Source: an uncultured Ruminiclostridium sp. | GTDB taxonomy: Bacteria; Bacillota; Clostridia; Oscillospirales; Ruminococcaceae | Assembly: GCA_947629925.1 (NCBI GenBank) | Contig: CANRFO010000009.1 | Location: forward strand, 26,092 to 90,091 | Length of the DNA stretch: 64,000 nt | Direction of reading: 5' to 3' | Shown: positions 35,296 through 43,637 of the stretch, in pieces | Layout: every line of letters begins with the position of its first letter | Position numbering within the stretch: the stretch's first letter is position 1 | Translations under genes and position numbers: made by a program | Notes under the pieces: model-generated | What the model was told of the DNA's origin: nothing | Databases searched by the model: none | What the model saw: the letters and a program-made list of their open reading frames with translations, nothing else

Positions 35296-36138
35296 ATGAA
35301 AGCTGATCTGCATTGCCACACAACATTATCTGATGGTTCGCTTGGCATTGAAGAGGTGATTGCTCAGGCGAAGCGAAACGGGATCGATTATTTGGCGATA
35401 ACCGATCACGACTGCCTTTCGTCTGTATCAAGAGCTACGGTTCTGGGACAGCGTTATGGGATAGAGATAATTCCTGCTGTTGAATTTTCCGCTTTTGACA
35501 GTAAGCGCGGAAGTAAGGCTCATATACTGTGCTATCTACCTCAGAAGCCTGACAGACTTGAAGGACTGTGTATGCGCAACAGCGAAATGCGCCGTCAGCG
35601 CGGCAAGAAGATGGCTATGAGAGTTTTGGAAAGATACCCCATAACGCTTGAAAATATTGCAAAGTATTCCGCAGGAAGCAAGGCTATATATAAAGGACAT
35701 ATTATGCACGCCCTTATGGATTACGGTTATACCACCGAATTATACGGAGATGTGTATAATGAGCTTTTTGATTTAAAAACAGGACTTTGTGCCGATGAAG
35801 TGAGTAATGAGACAATGTCAAATCCCGAAGTACATTTTGTGCTGGAGCTTATTCATTCGGCAGGAGGTCTTGCTGTGATCGCTCATCCAAGGGTATTTGA
35901 CAACTTTGAGCTTATTGAAGAACTTGCAAAAGAAGAAAAACTGGATGGTGTTGAAGTATGGCACCAGAGCCTTAAAGCGGGCGACGAAAAAACCCTGCTT
36001 TCAATGTGTGAGAAGTATGGGCTGATTGCTACTGGCGGAAGCGATTTTCACGGATTTTACAATCATTATCCTATATCAATAGGATATAACCTTACTCCTC
36101 AGGAATCGCTGGAAAAAATAATGTTACATAAAGGATGA
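35296..36138 (+). CDS. PHP domain metal-dependent phosphoesterase
   Basis: 280 residues. Seen: D-L-H-C-H-T-T-L-S-D-G at the N-terminus, I-T-D-H-D-C near 36, E-F-S near 70, A-V-I-A-H-P-R near 196 and G-S-D-F-H-G-F near 250, together giving the three-metal PHP site. Resembles the TrpH/YciV group that removes 3'-phosphate from short RNA/nucleotides; substrate here not certain. ATG 35296 has AAGGGGTG upstream. It precedes the malic enzyme by 5 nt, so the two form an operon. Confidence 0.9.
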   Translation: MKADLHCHTTLSDGSLGIEEVIAQAKRNGIDYLAITDHDCLSSVSRATVLGQRYGIEIIPAVEFSAFDSKRGSKAHILCYLPQKPDRLEGLCMRNSEMRRQRGKKMAMRVLERYPITLENIAKYSAGSKAIYKGHIMHALMDYGYTTELYGDVYNELFDLKTGLCADEVSNETMSNPEVHFVLELIHSAGGLAVIAHPRVFDNFELIEELAKEEKLDGVEVWHQSLKAGDEKTLLSMCEKYGLIATGGSDFHGFYNHYPISIGYNLTPQESLEKIMLHKG

Positions 36139-36143
36139 TTTAA

Positions 36144-37574
36144 ATGGATATAAAGGAAGAAGCACTTAAAAAACATTACGAATGGCAGGGAAAAATAGAG
36201 GTAATATCCCGCGCGCCTATAAATACAAGGGAAGACTTGTCTTTAGCGTATACTCCCGGGGTAGCTGAACCTTGTCTTAGAATACAAAAGGATCCTGATT
36301 TATCATATTCTTTGACACGTCGTTCAAATCTTGTTGCTGTGATAACGGACGGAACTGCAGTGCTGGGGCTTGGCGACATAGGCGGACTTGCAGGAATGCC
36401 CGTAATGGAAGGAAAATGCTGCTTGTTTAAAGAATTTGCGGGTATTGACGCATTTCCTCTGTGTGTTAAGAGCAAGGACGTTGATGAAATAGTCAGAACT
36501 ATTGAGCTGATAAGCGACAGCTTTGGAGGAATAAATCTTGAGGACATAGCGGCGCCCCGCTGCTTTGAGATTGAAAAAAAGCTGAAAGAAAAACTGGATA
36601 TTCCTGTATTTCACGATGATCAGCATGGAACTGCCGTTGTTGTAGGCGCTGCGCTTATAAATGCTGCTAAATGTGCAGGCAAGACAATTTCTGATCTGAC
36701 TGTTGTAATAAACGGCGCAGGCGCTGCGGGAATCGCTATCGGTTCATTTTTGCTTGAACTCGGCATAGGAGATCTTATAATGGTCGATCTTTGCGGCATA
36801 ATAAACAAAGACGATAAGTATGAAAATCCCGCTCATGCGGAAATAGCGCTGCGTTCAAATAAAAATGTACGAAAGGGAACGCTTGCCGACGCCGCCAAAG
36901 GCGCAGATGTTTTGATAGGTGTATCAAAACCCGATTTATTTACCGATGAAATGATAAAGTCAATGGCGGATAAACCTATAATTTTCGCAATGGCAAACCC
37001 TGTCCCCGAAATAATGCCCGATAAAGCAAAAGCGGCAGGGGCGTATATCGTTGGAACGGGAAGAAGCGATTTTCCCAATCAGATAAATAATGTCCTTGTA
37101 TTCCCGGGAATATTTAAAGGAGCATTGTCAGTCAGAGCAAAGGAGATCACCGAGGGAATGAAACGCGCGGCTTCGTATGCTATCGCCTCTGTTATACCTG
37201 ATAATGAAATAACTCCCGAAAATATAATCGCAAGCCCTTTAAATAAGGAAGTTGCAAATAAAGTTGCTGAAGCTGTTGCAAACGAATGGAAAAATGAAAT
37301 AAAAACAGAAAGGAAGCGAAATAAAATGACTATTGAGTACACACCCCAGGGAGTATGCTCCCGCAAAATGATGATCGAAGTTGAGGACGGCATTGTCAAG
37401 GACATTTCCGTTATAGGCGGCTGCAACGGAAATCTTAAAGGAATATGCAACCTTGTTAAAGGAATGAAGGTTGAGGATGTTATCAAACGCCTTGACGGAA
37501 TAAAATGCGGATTTAAAAATACCTCTTGTCCCGATCAGCTTGCTCAGGCATTAAAACAGGCACAACAGCAATAA
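36144..37574 (+). CDS. malic enzyme fused to a C-terminal TSCPD domain
   Basis: 476 residues. Residues 1-385 are an NAD(P)-dependent malic enzyme (malate to pyruvate and CO2): Y-T-P-G-V-A-E-P-C, V-F-H-D-D-Q-H-G-T-A metal site, I-N-G-A-G-A-A-G-I-A nucleotide loop, R-S-D-F-P-N-Q-I-N-N-V. From 395 on the protein is a TSCPD (TIGR03905) domain of 82 residues with C-S-R-K, G-G-C-N-G-N, G-I-C and N-T-S-C-P-D-Q. The join K-T-E-R-K-R-N-K-M contains a ribosome-site-like AAAGGAAG before ATG 37326, so the two parts look like formerly separate genes. Both parts are intact. Confidence 0.9.
   Translation: MDIKEEALKKHYEWQGKIEVISRAPINTREDLSLAYTPGVAEPCLRIQKDPDLSYSLTRRSNLVAVITDGTAVLGLGDIGGLAGMPVMEGKCCLFKEFAGIDAFPLCVKSKDVDEIVRTIELISDSFGGINLEDIAAPRCFEIEKKLKEKLDIPVFHDDQHGTAVVVGAALINAAKCAGKTISDLTVVINGAGAAGIAIGSFLLELGIGDLIMVDLCGIINKDDKYENPAHAEIALRSNKNVRKGTLADAAKGADVLIGVSKPDLFTDEMIKSMADKPIIFAMANPVPEIMPDKAKAAGAYIVGTGRSDFPNQINNVLVFPGIFKGALSVRAKEITEGMKRAASYAIASVIPDNEITPENIIASPLNKEVANKVAEAVANEWKNEIKTERKRNKMTIEYTPQGVCSRKMMIEVEDGIVKDISVIGGCNGNLKGICNLVKGMKVEDVIKRLDGIKCGFKNTSCPDQLAQALKQAQQQ
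37326..37574 (+). CDS. possible internal start: free TSCPD domain
   Basis: In-frame ATG at 37326, codon 395 of the malic enzyme frame, preceded by AAAGGAAGCGAAATAAA. Translation from here would give the 82-residue TIGR03905 protein alone, which is the usual form of this family. Whether it is used cannot be told from sequence. Confidence 0.4.
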   Translation: MTIEYTPQGVCSRKMMIEVEDGIVKDISVIGGCNGNLKGICNLVKGMKVEDVIKRLDGIKCGFKNTSCPDQLAQALKQAQQQ

Positions 37575-37578
37575 TCGG

Positions 37579-37606
37579 CAGAAGCGGCTTTTTAAAGCCG
37601 CTTCTG
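37579..37606 (+). terminator. hairpin after the malic enzyme gene
   Basis: CAGAAGCGGCTTT / AAAGCCGCTTCTG, near-perfect stem with minimal loop; tail GATTTAATT is only weakly T-rich, so termination may be partial. Confidence 0.55.
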
Positions 37607-37639
37607 ATTTAATTCAGTATTGGAAAGGGAACTGTTATA

Positions 37640-38068
37640 ATGAAAATAATGGCAGTTGATTACGGCGACAGTCATACTGGACTTGCCTGCTGTGACAGAA
37701 CTGAGACTCTGGCATCTCCGCTTGGAGTTATAAATGAAAAAAACTTTAATATATGCGTTGAAAAAGTAGCGGCAGCGTCAGTCGAATACGAAGTCGGACT
37801 TATCGTTGTGGGAAATCCTATAAATATGAACGGCAGTGAGGGACCTCGTTCTCAGCTTTGCAGACAGTTTGCCGATCTTTTGCAAAATTATGTTGAGGTA
37901 CCTGTCGTTATGTGGGATGAGCGCTCAACTACCGTTACCGCTCATCAGATGATGAACGATGTGAATAAACGGGGAAAAAAGAGAAAAGAAGTCATAGACG
38001 CAGTGGCAGCGGCAGTCATACTTGAAAATTATATGGCTTGGCGAGCTAATCATAAAGAAGAAACATAA
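37640..38068 (+). CDS. ruvX: RuvX/YqgF family putative pre-16S rRNA nuclease
   Basis: 142-residue RNase H-fold protein. Seen: M-A-V-D-Y-G-D-S-H-T-G-L at the N-terminus, V-V-G-N-P-I-N-M-N-G-S near 55, D-E-R-S-T-T-V near 95 and K-E-V-I-D-A-V-A-A near 122, giving the catalytic aspartate/glutamate set. Known members trim pre-16S rRNA. The ATG at 37640 has GGAAAGGGAA upstream. Downstream gene begins 12 nt later. Confidence 0.93.
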   Translation: MKIMAVDYGDSHTGLACCDRTETLASPLGVINEKNFNICVEKVAAASVEYEVGLIVVGNPINMNGSEGPRSQLCRQFADLLQNYVEVPVVMWDERSTTVTAHQMMNDVNKRGKKRKEVIDAVAAAVILENYMAWRANHKEET

Positions 38069-38079
38069 CGGTGATAACA

Positions 38080-38616
38080 ATGAAATATTTCCGAAAGATC
38101 ATAGGTGAAAAGGTTTATTTATCGCCTATGTGCATTGAAGACGCCGAAACGTATTGCACTTGGCTCAATGACGAATATGTTTCGGGAAGAATAGGGCTTT
38201 ACGGAAGAGTCAATTCCGCCTCGGGCGAAAAAGAATACATAGAAGGCGTACATAAGGAAAGAACGCATTGTTACGCGATAGTCCTTAAAGAAAACGACAA
38301 GCTCATAGGAAATATAGGCATAGAAGATATAGATGATATATCAAGAACCGCCAACATCGGAATATTTATCGGCGAAGAAGAGAACAGACGTAAGGGTTAT
38401 GGCAGTGAGGCTTTGCGCCTTGCCTGCAAGTATGCTTTTGATACTTTGAATTTACATTCTCTCCATCTTTGGGTATTTTCATTCAACGAAACTGCGATAA
38501 GCGTTTATAAAAAAGTAGGTTTTAAAGAGGCAGGCTGTCTGAGAGAATCATATTATTTTAACGGAAAATATCATGACCATATTTTAATGGATCTTTTAAA
38601 AGACGAGCTTAAATAA
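38080..38616 (+). CDS. GNAT family N-acetyltransferase (RimJ/RimL type)
   Basis: 178 residues from ATG 38080; the frame also allows GTG at 38071, three codons earlier. Seen: acetyl-CoA binding loop R-R-K-G-Y-G-S-E-A near residue 108, L-H-L-W-V-F-S-F-N-E-T-A-I near 130, Y-K-K-V-G-F-K-E-A-G and Y-F-N-G-K-Y-H-D at the end, as in Rim-type protein or small-molecule acetyltransferases. Acceptor unknown. It is close to ruvX and may be co-transcribed. Confidence 0.88.
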   Translation: MKYFRKIIGEKVYLSPMCIEDAETYCTWLNDEYVSGRIGLYGRVNSASGEKEYIEGVHKERTHCYAIVLKENDKLIGNIGIEDIDDISRTANIGIFIGEEENRRKGYGSEALRLACKYAFDTLNLHSLHLWVFSFNETAISVYKKVGFKEAGCLRESYYFNGKYHDHILMDLLKDELK

Positions 38617-38684
38617 TTTGTCCTTTTTTGGAAAGCCTGTTCTAATTTTGTCATACGAACATACCATAAAACGAGGTGATTTTT

Positions 38685-38972
38685 ATGGTATGTCGTTTTG
38701 ACGATCTGCGGTGCAAGGAAATTATAAATATTAAAACAGGATGTAAGCTGGGATTCCCTGATGATATTGAATTTGATACCTGTACGGCGAAGATATGCAA
38801 GATAATCGTTTACGGAAAAGCCAAGCTGTTCGGACTTTTAGGCAGGGAAGAGGATTTTATTATTCCCTGGTGCAATATTGACGTTATAGGACAAGATACT
38901 ATTCTTGTGACCTGCGATTTTCCAACACATACAAAATCAGGTAATGGATTTTTGAAAAATTTGTTAAAATAG
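38685..38972 (+). CDS. YlmC/YmxH family sporulation protein (PRC-barrel)
   Basis: 95 residues from ATG 38685 (GAGGTG 6 nt upstream). It begins V-C-R-F-D-D-L-R-C-K-E-I-I-N and contains G-R-E-E-D-F-I-I-P-W-C-N-I near residue 70, hallmarks of the small YlmC/YmxH PRC-barrel family of sporulating Firmicutes. Molecular role unknown. Located just upstream of the rpsB promoter. Confidence 0.88.
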   Translation: MVCRFDDLRCKEIINIKTGCKLGFPDDIEFDTCTAKICKIIVYGKAKLFGLLGREEDFIIPWCNIDVIGQDTILVTCDFPTHTKSGNGFLKNLLK

Positions 38973-38987
38973 ACGAAAATATTTTTA

Positions 38988-39016
38988 TTGTAATAATTAC
39001 AGCTTTGTGCTATAAT
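38988..39016 (+). promoter_or_regulatory. sigma-A promoter and leader of rpsB-tsf
   Basis: TTGTAA (38988-38993), 17-nt spacer, TATAAT (39011-39016). The following leader of about 115 nt contains GCGG/CCGC and other hairpins and is probably the S2 autoregulatory leader; AGGAGG precedes the rpsB ATG. Confidence 0.8.
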
Positions 39017-39138
39017 TATAAAGCGGCTTTTTGACCGCAAATCCACACCTTATGCTGTTTTTCCTCGGTGCTGCATTCGCAGTTGGAAAAGACAACGCAT
39101 TTGGGAGGAAAAAACCAAAAAAACAGGAGGATACTTAA

Positions 39139-39933
39139 ATGTCAGTAGTATCGATGAAACAGCTTCTTGAAGCAGGTGTTCATTTCGGACATCAGACAAG
39201 ACGCTGGAACCCCAAAATGGCGCCTTATATTTTCACCGAAAGGAACGGAATCTACATCATCGACCTTCAGAAGACCGTTAAAAAGTTGGACGAAGCGTAT
39301 ATGTTCGTTCGTCAGGTGACTGAGGAAGGCGGAGAAATCCTTTTTGTAGGCACTAAAAAGCAGGCTTCCGACAGCATAAAGGAAGAGGCTGAAAGAGCAG
39401 GCGCTCATTTTGTAAACGCAAGATGGCTCGGCGGTATGATGACCAACTTTGCTACGATCCAAAGACGTATCAAGAGACTTGAACAGCTTCAGACCATGGC
39501 TTCTGACGGAACATTCGATCTGCTTCCCAAAAAGGAAGTCAGCAAGATGAACCTTGAGATCGAAAAGCTGGAGAAGTTCCTTGGCGGTATCAAGAATATG
39601 CACAAGCTTCCCGCTGCGCTGTTCATAGTTGACCCCCGCAAGGAGAGAATTGCAGTTGCAGAAGCAAAGAAGCTCGGTATTCCCATAGTAGCTATTGTTG
39701 ACACGAACTGCGATCCTGATGAGATCGACTATGTAATTCCCGGAAACGATGACGCTATCCGCGCTGTAAAGCTTATTGCAGGCGCAATGGCTGACGCCAT
39801 TATCGAAGGAAATCAGGGTGAGACTGGTGAAGTAACAGGCGAAGAGGCTGAACCTGCACAGGAAGAAGCAGCTGCCGTAGTTGAGGAAGCTGCTGAGGAA
39901 GCAGTTGAAGCGCAGCCTGAAACTGAAGAATAA
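39139..39933 (+). CDS. rpsB: 30S ribosomal protein S2
   Basis: 264 residues. Seen: [41 protein letters not shown] near residue 95 and [10 protein letters not shown]. The C-terminal 30 residues are an acidic Glu/Ala-rich tail, common in Firmicutes S2. Forms an operon with tsf (32 nt apart). Confidence 0.98.
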   Translation: MSVVSMKQLLEAGVHFGHQTRRWNPKMAPYIFTERNGIYIIDLQKTVKKLDEAYMFVRQVTEEGGEILFVGTKKQASDSIKEEAERAGAHFVNARWLGGMMTNFATIQRRIKRLEQLQTMASDGTFDLLPKKEVSKMNLEIEKLEKFLGGIKNMHKLPAALFIVDPRKERIAVAEAKKLGIPIVAIVDTNCDPDEIDYVIPGNDDAIRAVKLIAGAMADAIIEGNQGETGEVTGEEAEPAQEEAAAVVEEAAEEAVEAQPETEE

Positions 39934-39965
39934 TTATTAAAATACAGAATAAAAGGAGAAACAAA

Positions 39966-40886
39966 ATGGCTATTTCAGCACAAGATGTAAAACAGCTTAA
40001 AGAAATGACCAACTGCGGTATGATGGACTGCAAGCGCGCTCTTGAGCAGACTAACGGTGACTTTGACGCCGCTGTAAAATATCTGCGTGAACAGGGACTT
40101 GCAAAGGCGGCTAAAAAGGCTGCAAGAATCGCCGCTGAAGGTCTTGTATATGCAAAGGTAGACGAGGCGAAAAAAGTCGGTGCTATCGTTGAAGTAAACA
40201 GCGAAACAGACTTTGCGGCTAAATCCGACAGATTTGTAGAGTTTGTTGAAATGGTTGCTCAGACCGTTATTGATAACGATGTTTCAACTGTTGACGAACT
40301 GCTTGCAGTTAAGATGAGCGGCGCTGATGAAACTGTTCAGGACGTTCTCACTGAGCGTATCGCTACTATCAGTGAAAATATCAAGATCAGACGTTTTGCA
40401 AAGCTTGAAGGCAACCTGTTCACTTATATCCACAACGGCGGCGGCAGCATTATCGGTACGATACTGAAGCTCGACTGTGATGACGCAAATGATGAAGTGG
40501 TAAAGCAGTGCGCTAAAGACCTTCTGCTCCAGATCACAGCATCTTCTCCTCAGTTTGTAAATCAGGCTGATGTTCCCGCCAGCGTTATCGACGAGGAAAA
40601 GGAAGTTCAAATGGCTCTCGTTCAGAAGGAAAACGAATCCGCTGCAAAGCCCAAGCCTCAGAACGTTCTTGAAAAGATAGTTGAAGGCAGAATGAAGAAA
40701 TTCACCGAAGAGATTTGCCTTATGGATCAGTCCTACGTTAAGGACCCTGATGTTACCGTTGCAAAGTATATCGCGGGACTTGGAAAGAATATCAAGGTCG
40801 TAGATTTCGTTCGTTTTGAGAAGGGCGAGGGACTTCAGAAGAAAGAAGAAAACTTTGCTGACGAAGTTGCGTCTATGATCAAGTAA
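39966..40886 (+). CDS. tsf: translation elongation factor Ts
   Basis: 306-residue guanine-nucleotide exchange factor for EF-Tu. Seen: N-terminal UBA-like region with K-E-M-T-N-C-G-M-M-D-C-K-R-A-L, the core E-V-N-S-E-T-D-F-A-A near residue 78, and I-V-E-G-R-M-K-K-F near 235. Full length, with AAAGGAG before the ATG at 39966. Terminator at 40916-40947. Confidence 0.98.
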   Translation: MAISAQDVKQLKEMTNCGMMDCKRALEQTNGDFDAAVKYLREQGLAKAAKKAARIAAEGLVYAKVDEAKKVGAIVEVNSETDFAAKSDRFVEFVEMVAQTVIDNDVSTVDELLAVKMSGADETVQDVLTERIATISENIKIRRFAKLEGNLFTYIHNGGGSIIGTILKLDCDDANDEVVKQCAKDLLLQITASSPQFVNQADVPASVIDEEKEVQMALVQKENESAAKPKPQNVLEKIVEGRMKKFTEEICLMDQSYVKDPDVTVAKYIAGLGKNIKVVDFVRFEKGEGLQKKEENFADEVASMIK

Positions 40887-40915
40887 AAAAAGCGATTATA
40901 ACAACATAAAACAGT

Positions 40916-40947
40916 AAAAGCAGACTGAGAAGTCTGCTTTTTTGTTT
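40916..40947 (+). terminator. rpsB-tsf terminator
   Basis: Stem AAAAGCAGACT / AGTCTGCTTTT with loop GAGA, followed by a T-run. Confidence 0.92.
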
Positions 40948-40991
40948 ATATAAAATGATACCTAAAAAGTTTACTGATAGATAAATGAGAA

Positions 40992-41582
40992 TTATTGTTC
41001 TGCATAATCTCCTATTTTTCCCAATAAATTCCCAACACTGTGGTACATACCTGAATAAATGACGGGATCCAGTTTTGTAAGATCAATGTCAAATGTGTCT
41101 TTGCATATGAAGTCCTCATATGCCTGAATGTTTCTGATCCTGCAAAAGAAGGTAGTCGACTCTCCCACCTCGACAGATTTGTCTACTTCACATTCATATA
41201 CCCAACGACTTGCTCCGAGAACAGGAATATCTAATACGTCTCCTCTGGTCACATCGTATGAAATATCGTCTTTATTTCCGTCTTCTGCGCGGTGTGTACC
41301 GAAATAATCCATAAGCTCAAGCATATCCACACTAACCAGGTTAGCACTGAATATACCTGTTCTTAAGATATTTTCCTTCGTCCTTTTTGCTCCGAAAATG
41401 CTGATGACAATAAGATAATCGTCTTTTTCACATGTAACGCTTACCCAGGTGATTGGAGCAAAGTTATGGGAGCCGTCTTCGTTATTTGTCCCGATAATGA
41501 AAGAAGGCTGAACACACATAGAAAAATTTGTTCCTATTGATTTTCTCTTTCTTGTCAGAACCTTTTTTGTTTTCTCACTCAT
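40992..41582 (-). CDS. flavin reductase-like (FMN-binding) domain protein
   Basis: 196 residues from ATG 41582 (GGAGAG 7 nt upstream). Seen: P-S-F-I-I-G-T-N-N-E-D-G-S-H-N-F-A-P near residue 28, W-V-S-V-T-C-E near 48 and T-G-I-F-S-A-N-L-V near 80, as in the split-barrel flavin reductase domain. Reduced flavin transfer is likely but the partner is unknown. Last gene of the minus-strand set acnA, icd, hydrolase, flavoprotein, 33 nt after the hydrolase. Confidence 0.87.
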   Translation of the reverse strand: MSEKTKKVLTRKRKSIGTNFSMCVQPSFIIGTNNEDGSHNFAPITWVSVTCEKDDYLIVISIFGAKRTKENILRTGIFSANLVSVDMLELMDYFGTHRAEDGNKDDISYDVTRGDVLDIPVLGASRWVYECEVDKSVEVGESTTFFCRIRNIQAYEDFICKDTFDIDLTKLDPVIYSGMYHSVGNLLGKIGDYAEQ

Positions 41583-41615
41583 AATTTTGCTCTCCACAAA
41601 TCCCTACTTATATCT

Positions 41616-42362
41616 TCACAGATTTTCCTTCACAAAATCCAACGTCATTTGTGAAACCTTTTTAGAGCCATCTGGAGAAAACCCGTGCCCCTCTCCTTTA
41701 AATATCTCCAGCTTTGAATTTTTATAAATTTCGTTTGCCTTGATACTGTATTCGAGGGGAACTATGCCGTCGCTGTCACCGTGAAAAATAAGAATGTTTT
41801 TGTCAAATCCGCCTATTTCATCAAGCGCATAGAAATTATGAATGCTTTCAGCAAAACATTTTCCCAACTTAACTCCCCAAAGCTCGTCTGTTTCTGGAAT
41901 ATCTTCAAGCTTTGGATAACGCCTTCTCCAGTCATTGTCAACGCAAAATGCAGGATAAAGCAGTATCAGACCTTTTATTTCATCTTTGTGCTTTTCAGCT
42001 GTCAGTGCAGATACAAGACCTCCCATACTTTCACCAAATAGAAAGATATTATTTTTATCCGCTTTATCTGTATTTTGTACAGCTTCAAGCACCGCTTCAA
42101 GATCTTCTATTTCTGTAAAAACAGTCATTTTTTCGGTAGGAAATCCGCTTTTGTCAGACAAACCTCCGCCGCAGAACGAAAATGCAACTGCGCCGGTACC
42201 GTTTTCTGCCAGAAGAAGTTCCGTTTCTTTTCTGTCATCGATATAACCGTTAAATCCATGGCTGAATATCACAACAGGGAATTGTTCACTGTCGGTAGGA
42301 AAATAAGTTTTACAAAGCAGTTTTCTGCTATGATGAGAAATTTCAAATTCGTTTATCTTCAT
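41616..42362 (-). CDS. alpha/beta hydrolase
   Basis: 248 residues from ATG 42362. Seen: oxyanion region V-I-F-S-H-G-F-N-G-Y near 35, nucleophile elbow L-F-G-E-S-M-G-G-L-V with the serine near residue 108, acid in F-H-G-D-S-D-G-I-V-P near 197 and the histidine in G-E-G-H-G-F-S near 225. Family S9/DUF-type serine hydrolase; substrate unknown. Its ATG lies one base beyond the icd stop (TAAAATG), so the two are translationally coupled. Confidence 0.9.
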   Translation of the reverse strand: MKINEFEISHHSRKLLCKTYFPTDSEQFPVVIFSHGFNGYIDDRKETELLLAENGTGAVAFSFCGGGLSDKSGFPTEKMTVFTEIEDLEAVLEAVQNTDKADKNNIFLFGESMGGLVSALTAEKHKDEIKGLILLYPAFCVDNDWRRRYPKLEDIPETDELWGVKLGKCFAESIHNFYALDEIGGFDKNILIFHGDSDGIVPLEYSIKANEIYKNSKLEIFKGEGHGFSPDGSKKVSQMTLDFVKENL

Positions 42363-42363
42363 T

Positions 42364-43575
42364 TTAAAGCAGCTTTTCAAGTCTTTCCTTTATTTCTGAC
42401 AGGAATTGCTCGGTGTTTACTTTTCTCTTGTTTGGCAGTTTTGACAGCGCAACCAGATCGCCTGTCATAACTCCGTCCTCAATAGTCTGTATCGTAGTCT
42501 TTTCCAGCTTATCGGCAAATTCAGACAGTTCAGGGGTGTTGTCAAGCTGACCTCTTTTTCTTAATGCACCTGTCCAGGCAAACAACGTCGCAACAGAGTT
42601 GGTAGATGTTTCTTCGCCTTTTAAGTGCTTGTAATAGTGGCGTGTAACTGTTCCGTGAGCCGCCTCATATTCATAAACTCCGTCGGGAGAAACCAGAACA
42701 GATGTCATCATGCCCAGACTTCCGAAAGCGGTAGCTACCATATCGGACATAACATCGCCGTCATAATTTTTGCAAGCCCAGATATATCCGCCCTCCGAAC
42801 GTACGACTCTCGCTACGGCGTCATCAATAAGCGTGTAAAAATACTCAATTCCCGCCTCTTTGAATTTATCGGCATATTCTGCGTCAAATATCTCCTGGAA
42901 AATATCCTTGAAACGGTGGTCGTACTTTTTGGAAATAGTGTCCTTTGTAGCAAACCAAAGATCCTGCTTGACGTCAAGTGCAAAGTTAAAGCAGGAACGG
43001 GCAAAGCTGCTTATGCTTTTGTCCGTGTTGTGCAGCCCTTGGATTATACCGTCTGTATCTGCAAAATTATGTATAGTTTCTCTTGTTTCATTCCCACTTT
43101 CGTCGGTAACCACCAGTTCAGCCTTGCTGCCCTTGGAAACTCTCATCTCCGTATTTTTGTAAACATCACCGTAAGCATGACGTGCAATAGTAATAGGCTT
43201 TGTCCACGTCGGGATAAGAGGAGTGATCCCTTTTACGATTATAGGCGCTCTGAAAACTGTACCGTCCAGTATGGCACGGATCGTACCGTTGGGAGATTTC
43301 CACATTTCCTTTAAATCGTACTCAGTCATTCTCTGAGCATTTGGAGTAATGGTAGCGCATTTTACGGCAACGCCGTATTTTTTTGTAGCGTTTGCGCTGT
43401 CGATAGTAACCTGATCGTTTGTTTCGTTTCTGTGAACAAGTCCCAGATCGTAATACTCCGTATTCAGTTCGATATAAGGCTCCAACAAAATATCTTTTAT
43501 CATCTTCCAGATGATCCTTGTCATCTCATCTCCGTCCATCTCGACAAGAGGCGTTACCATTTTAATTTTGCTCAT
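42364..43575 (-). CDS. icd: isocitrate dehydrogenase (NADP), eukaryote-like class
   Basis: 403 residues. Converts isocitrate to 2-oxoglutarate and CO2. Seen: [43 protein letters not shown] near residue 265 and [10 protein letters not shown], typical of the homodimeric NADP type also found in mitochondria and some bacteria. Follows acnA by 62 nt on the same strand, so citrate is processed by adjacent steps. Confidence 0.96.
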   Translation of the reverse strand: MSKIKMVTPLVEMDGDEMTRIIWKMIKDILLEPYIELNTEYYDLGLVHRNETNDQVTIDSANATKKYGVAVKCATITPNAQRMTEYDLKEMWKSPNGTIRAILDGTVFRAPIIVKGITPLIPTWTKPITIARHAYGDVYKNTEMRVSKGSKAELVVTDESGNETRETIHNFADTDGIIQGLHNTDKSISSFARSCFNFALDVKQDLWFATKDTISKKYDHRFKDIFQEIFDAEYADKFKEAGIEYFYTLIDDAVARVVRSEGGYIWACKNYDGDVMSDMVATAFGSLGMMTSVLVSPDGVYEYEAAHGTVTRHYYKHLKGEETSTNSVATLFAWTGALRKRGQLDNTPELSEFADKLEKTTIQTIEDGVMTGDLVALSKLPNKRKVNTEQFLSEIKERLEKLL

Positions 43576-43637
43576 ATTATTGTCTTCCTTTCTTTATATT
43601 GTTCAGAAAATGCTGTTGAACTAATTTTGATTACAAA

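Noticed and set aside
42625..43314. 229-codon plus-strand open frame opposite icd
   Set aside because: Antisense to icd; unbiased composition and no domain.
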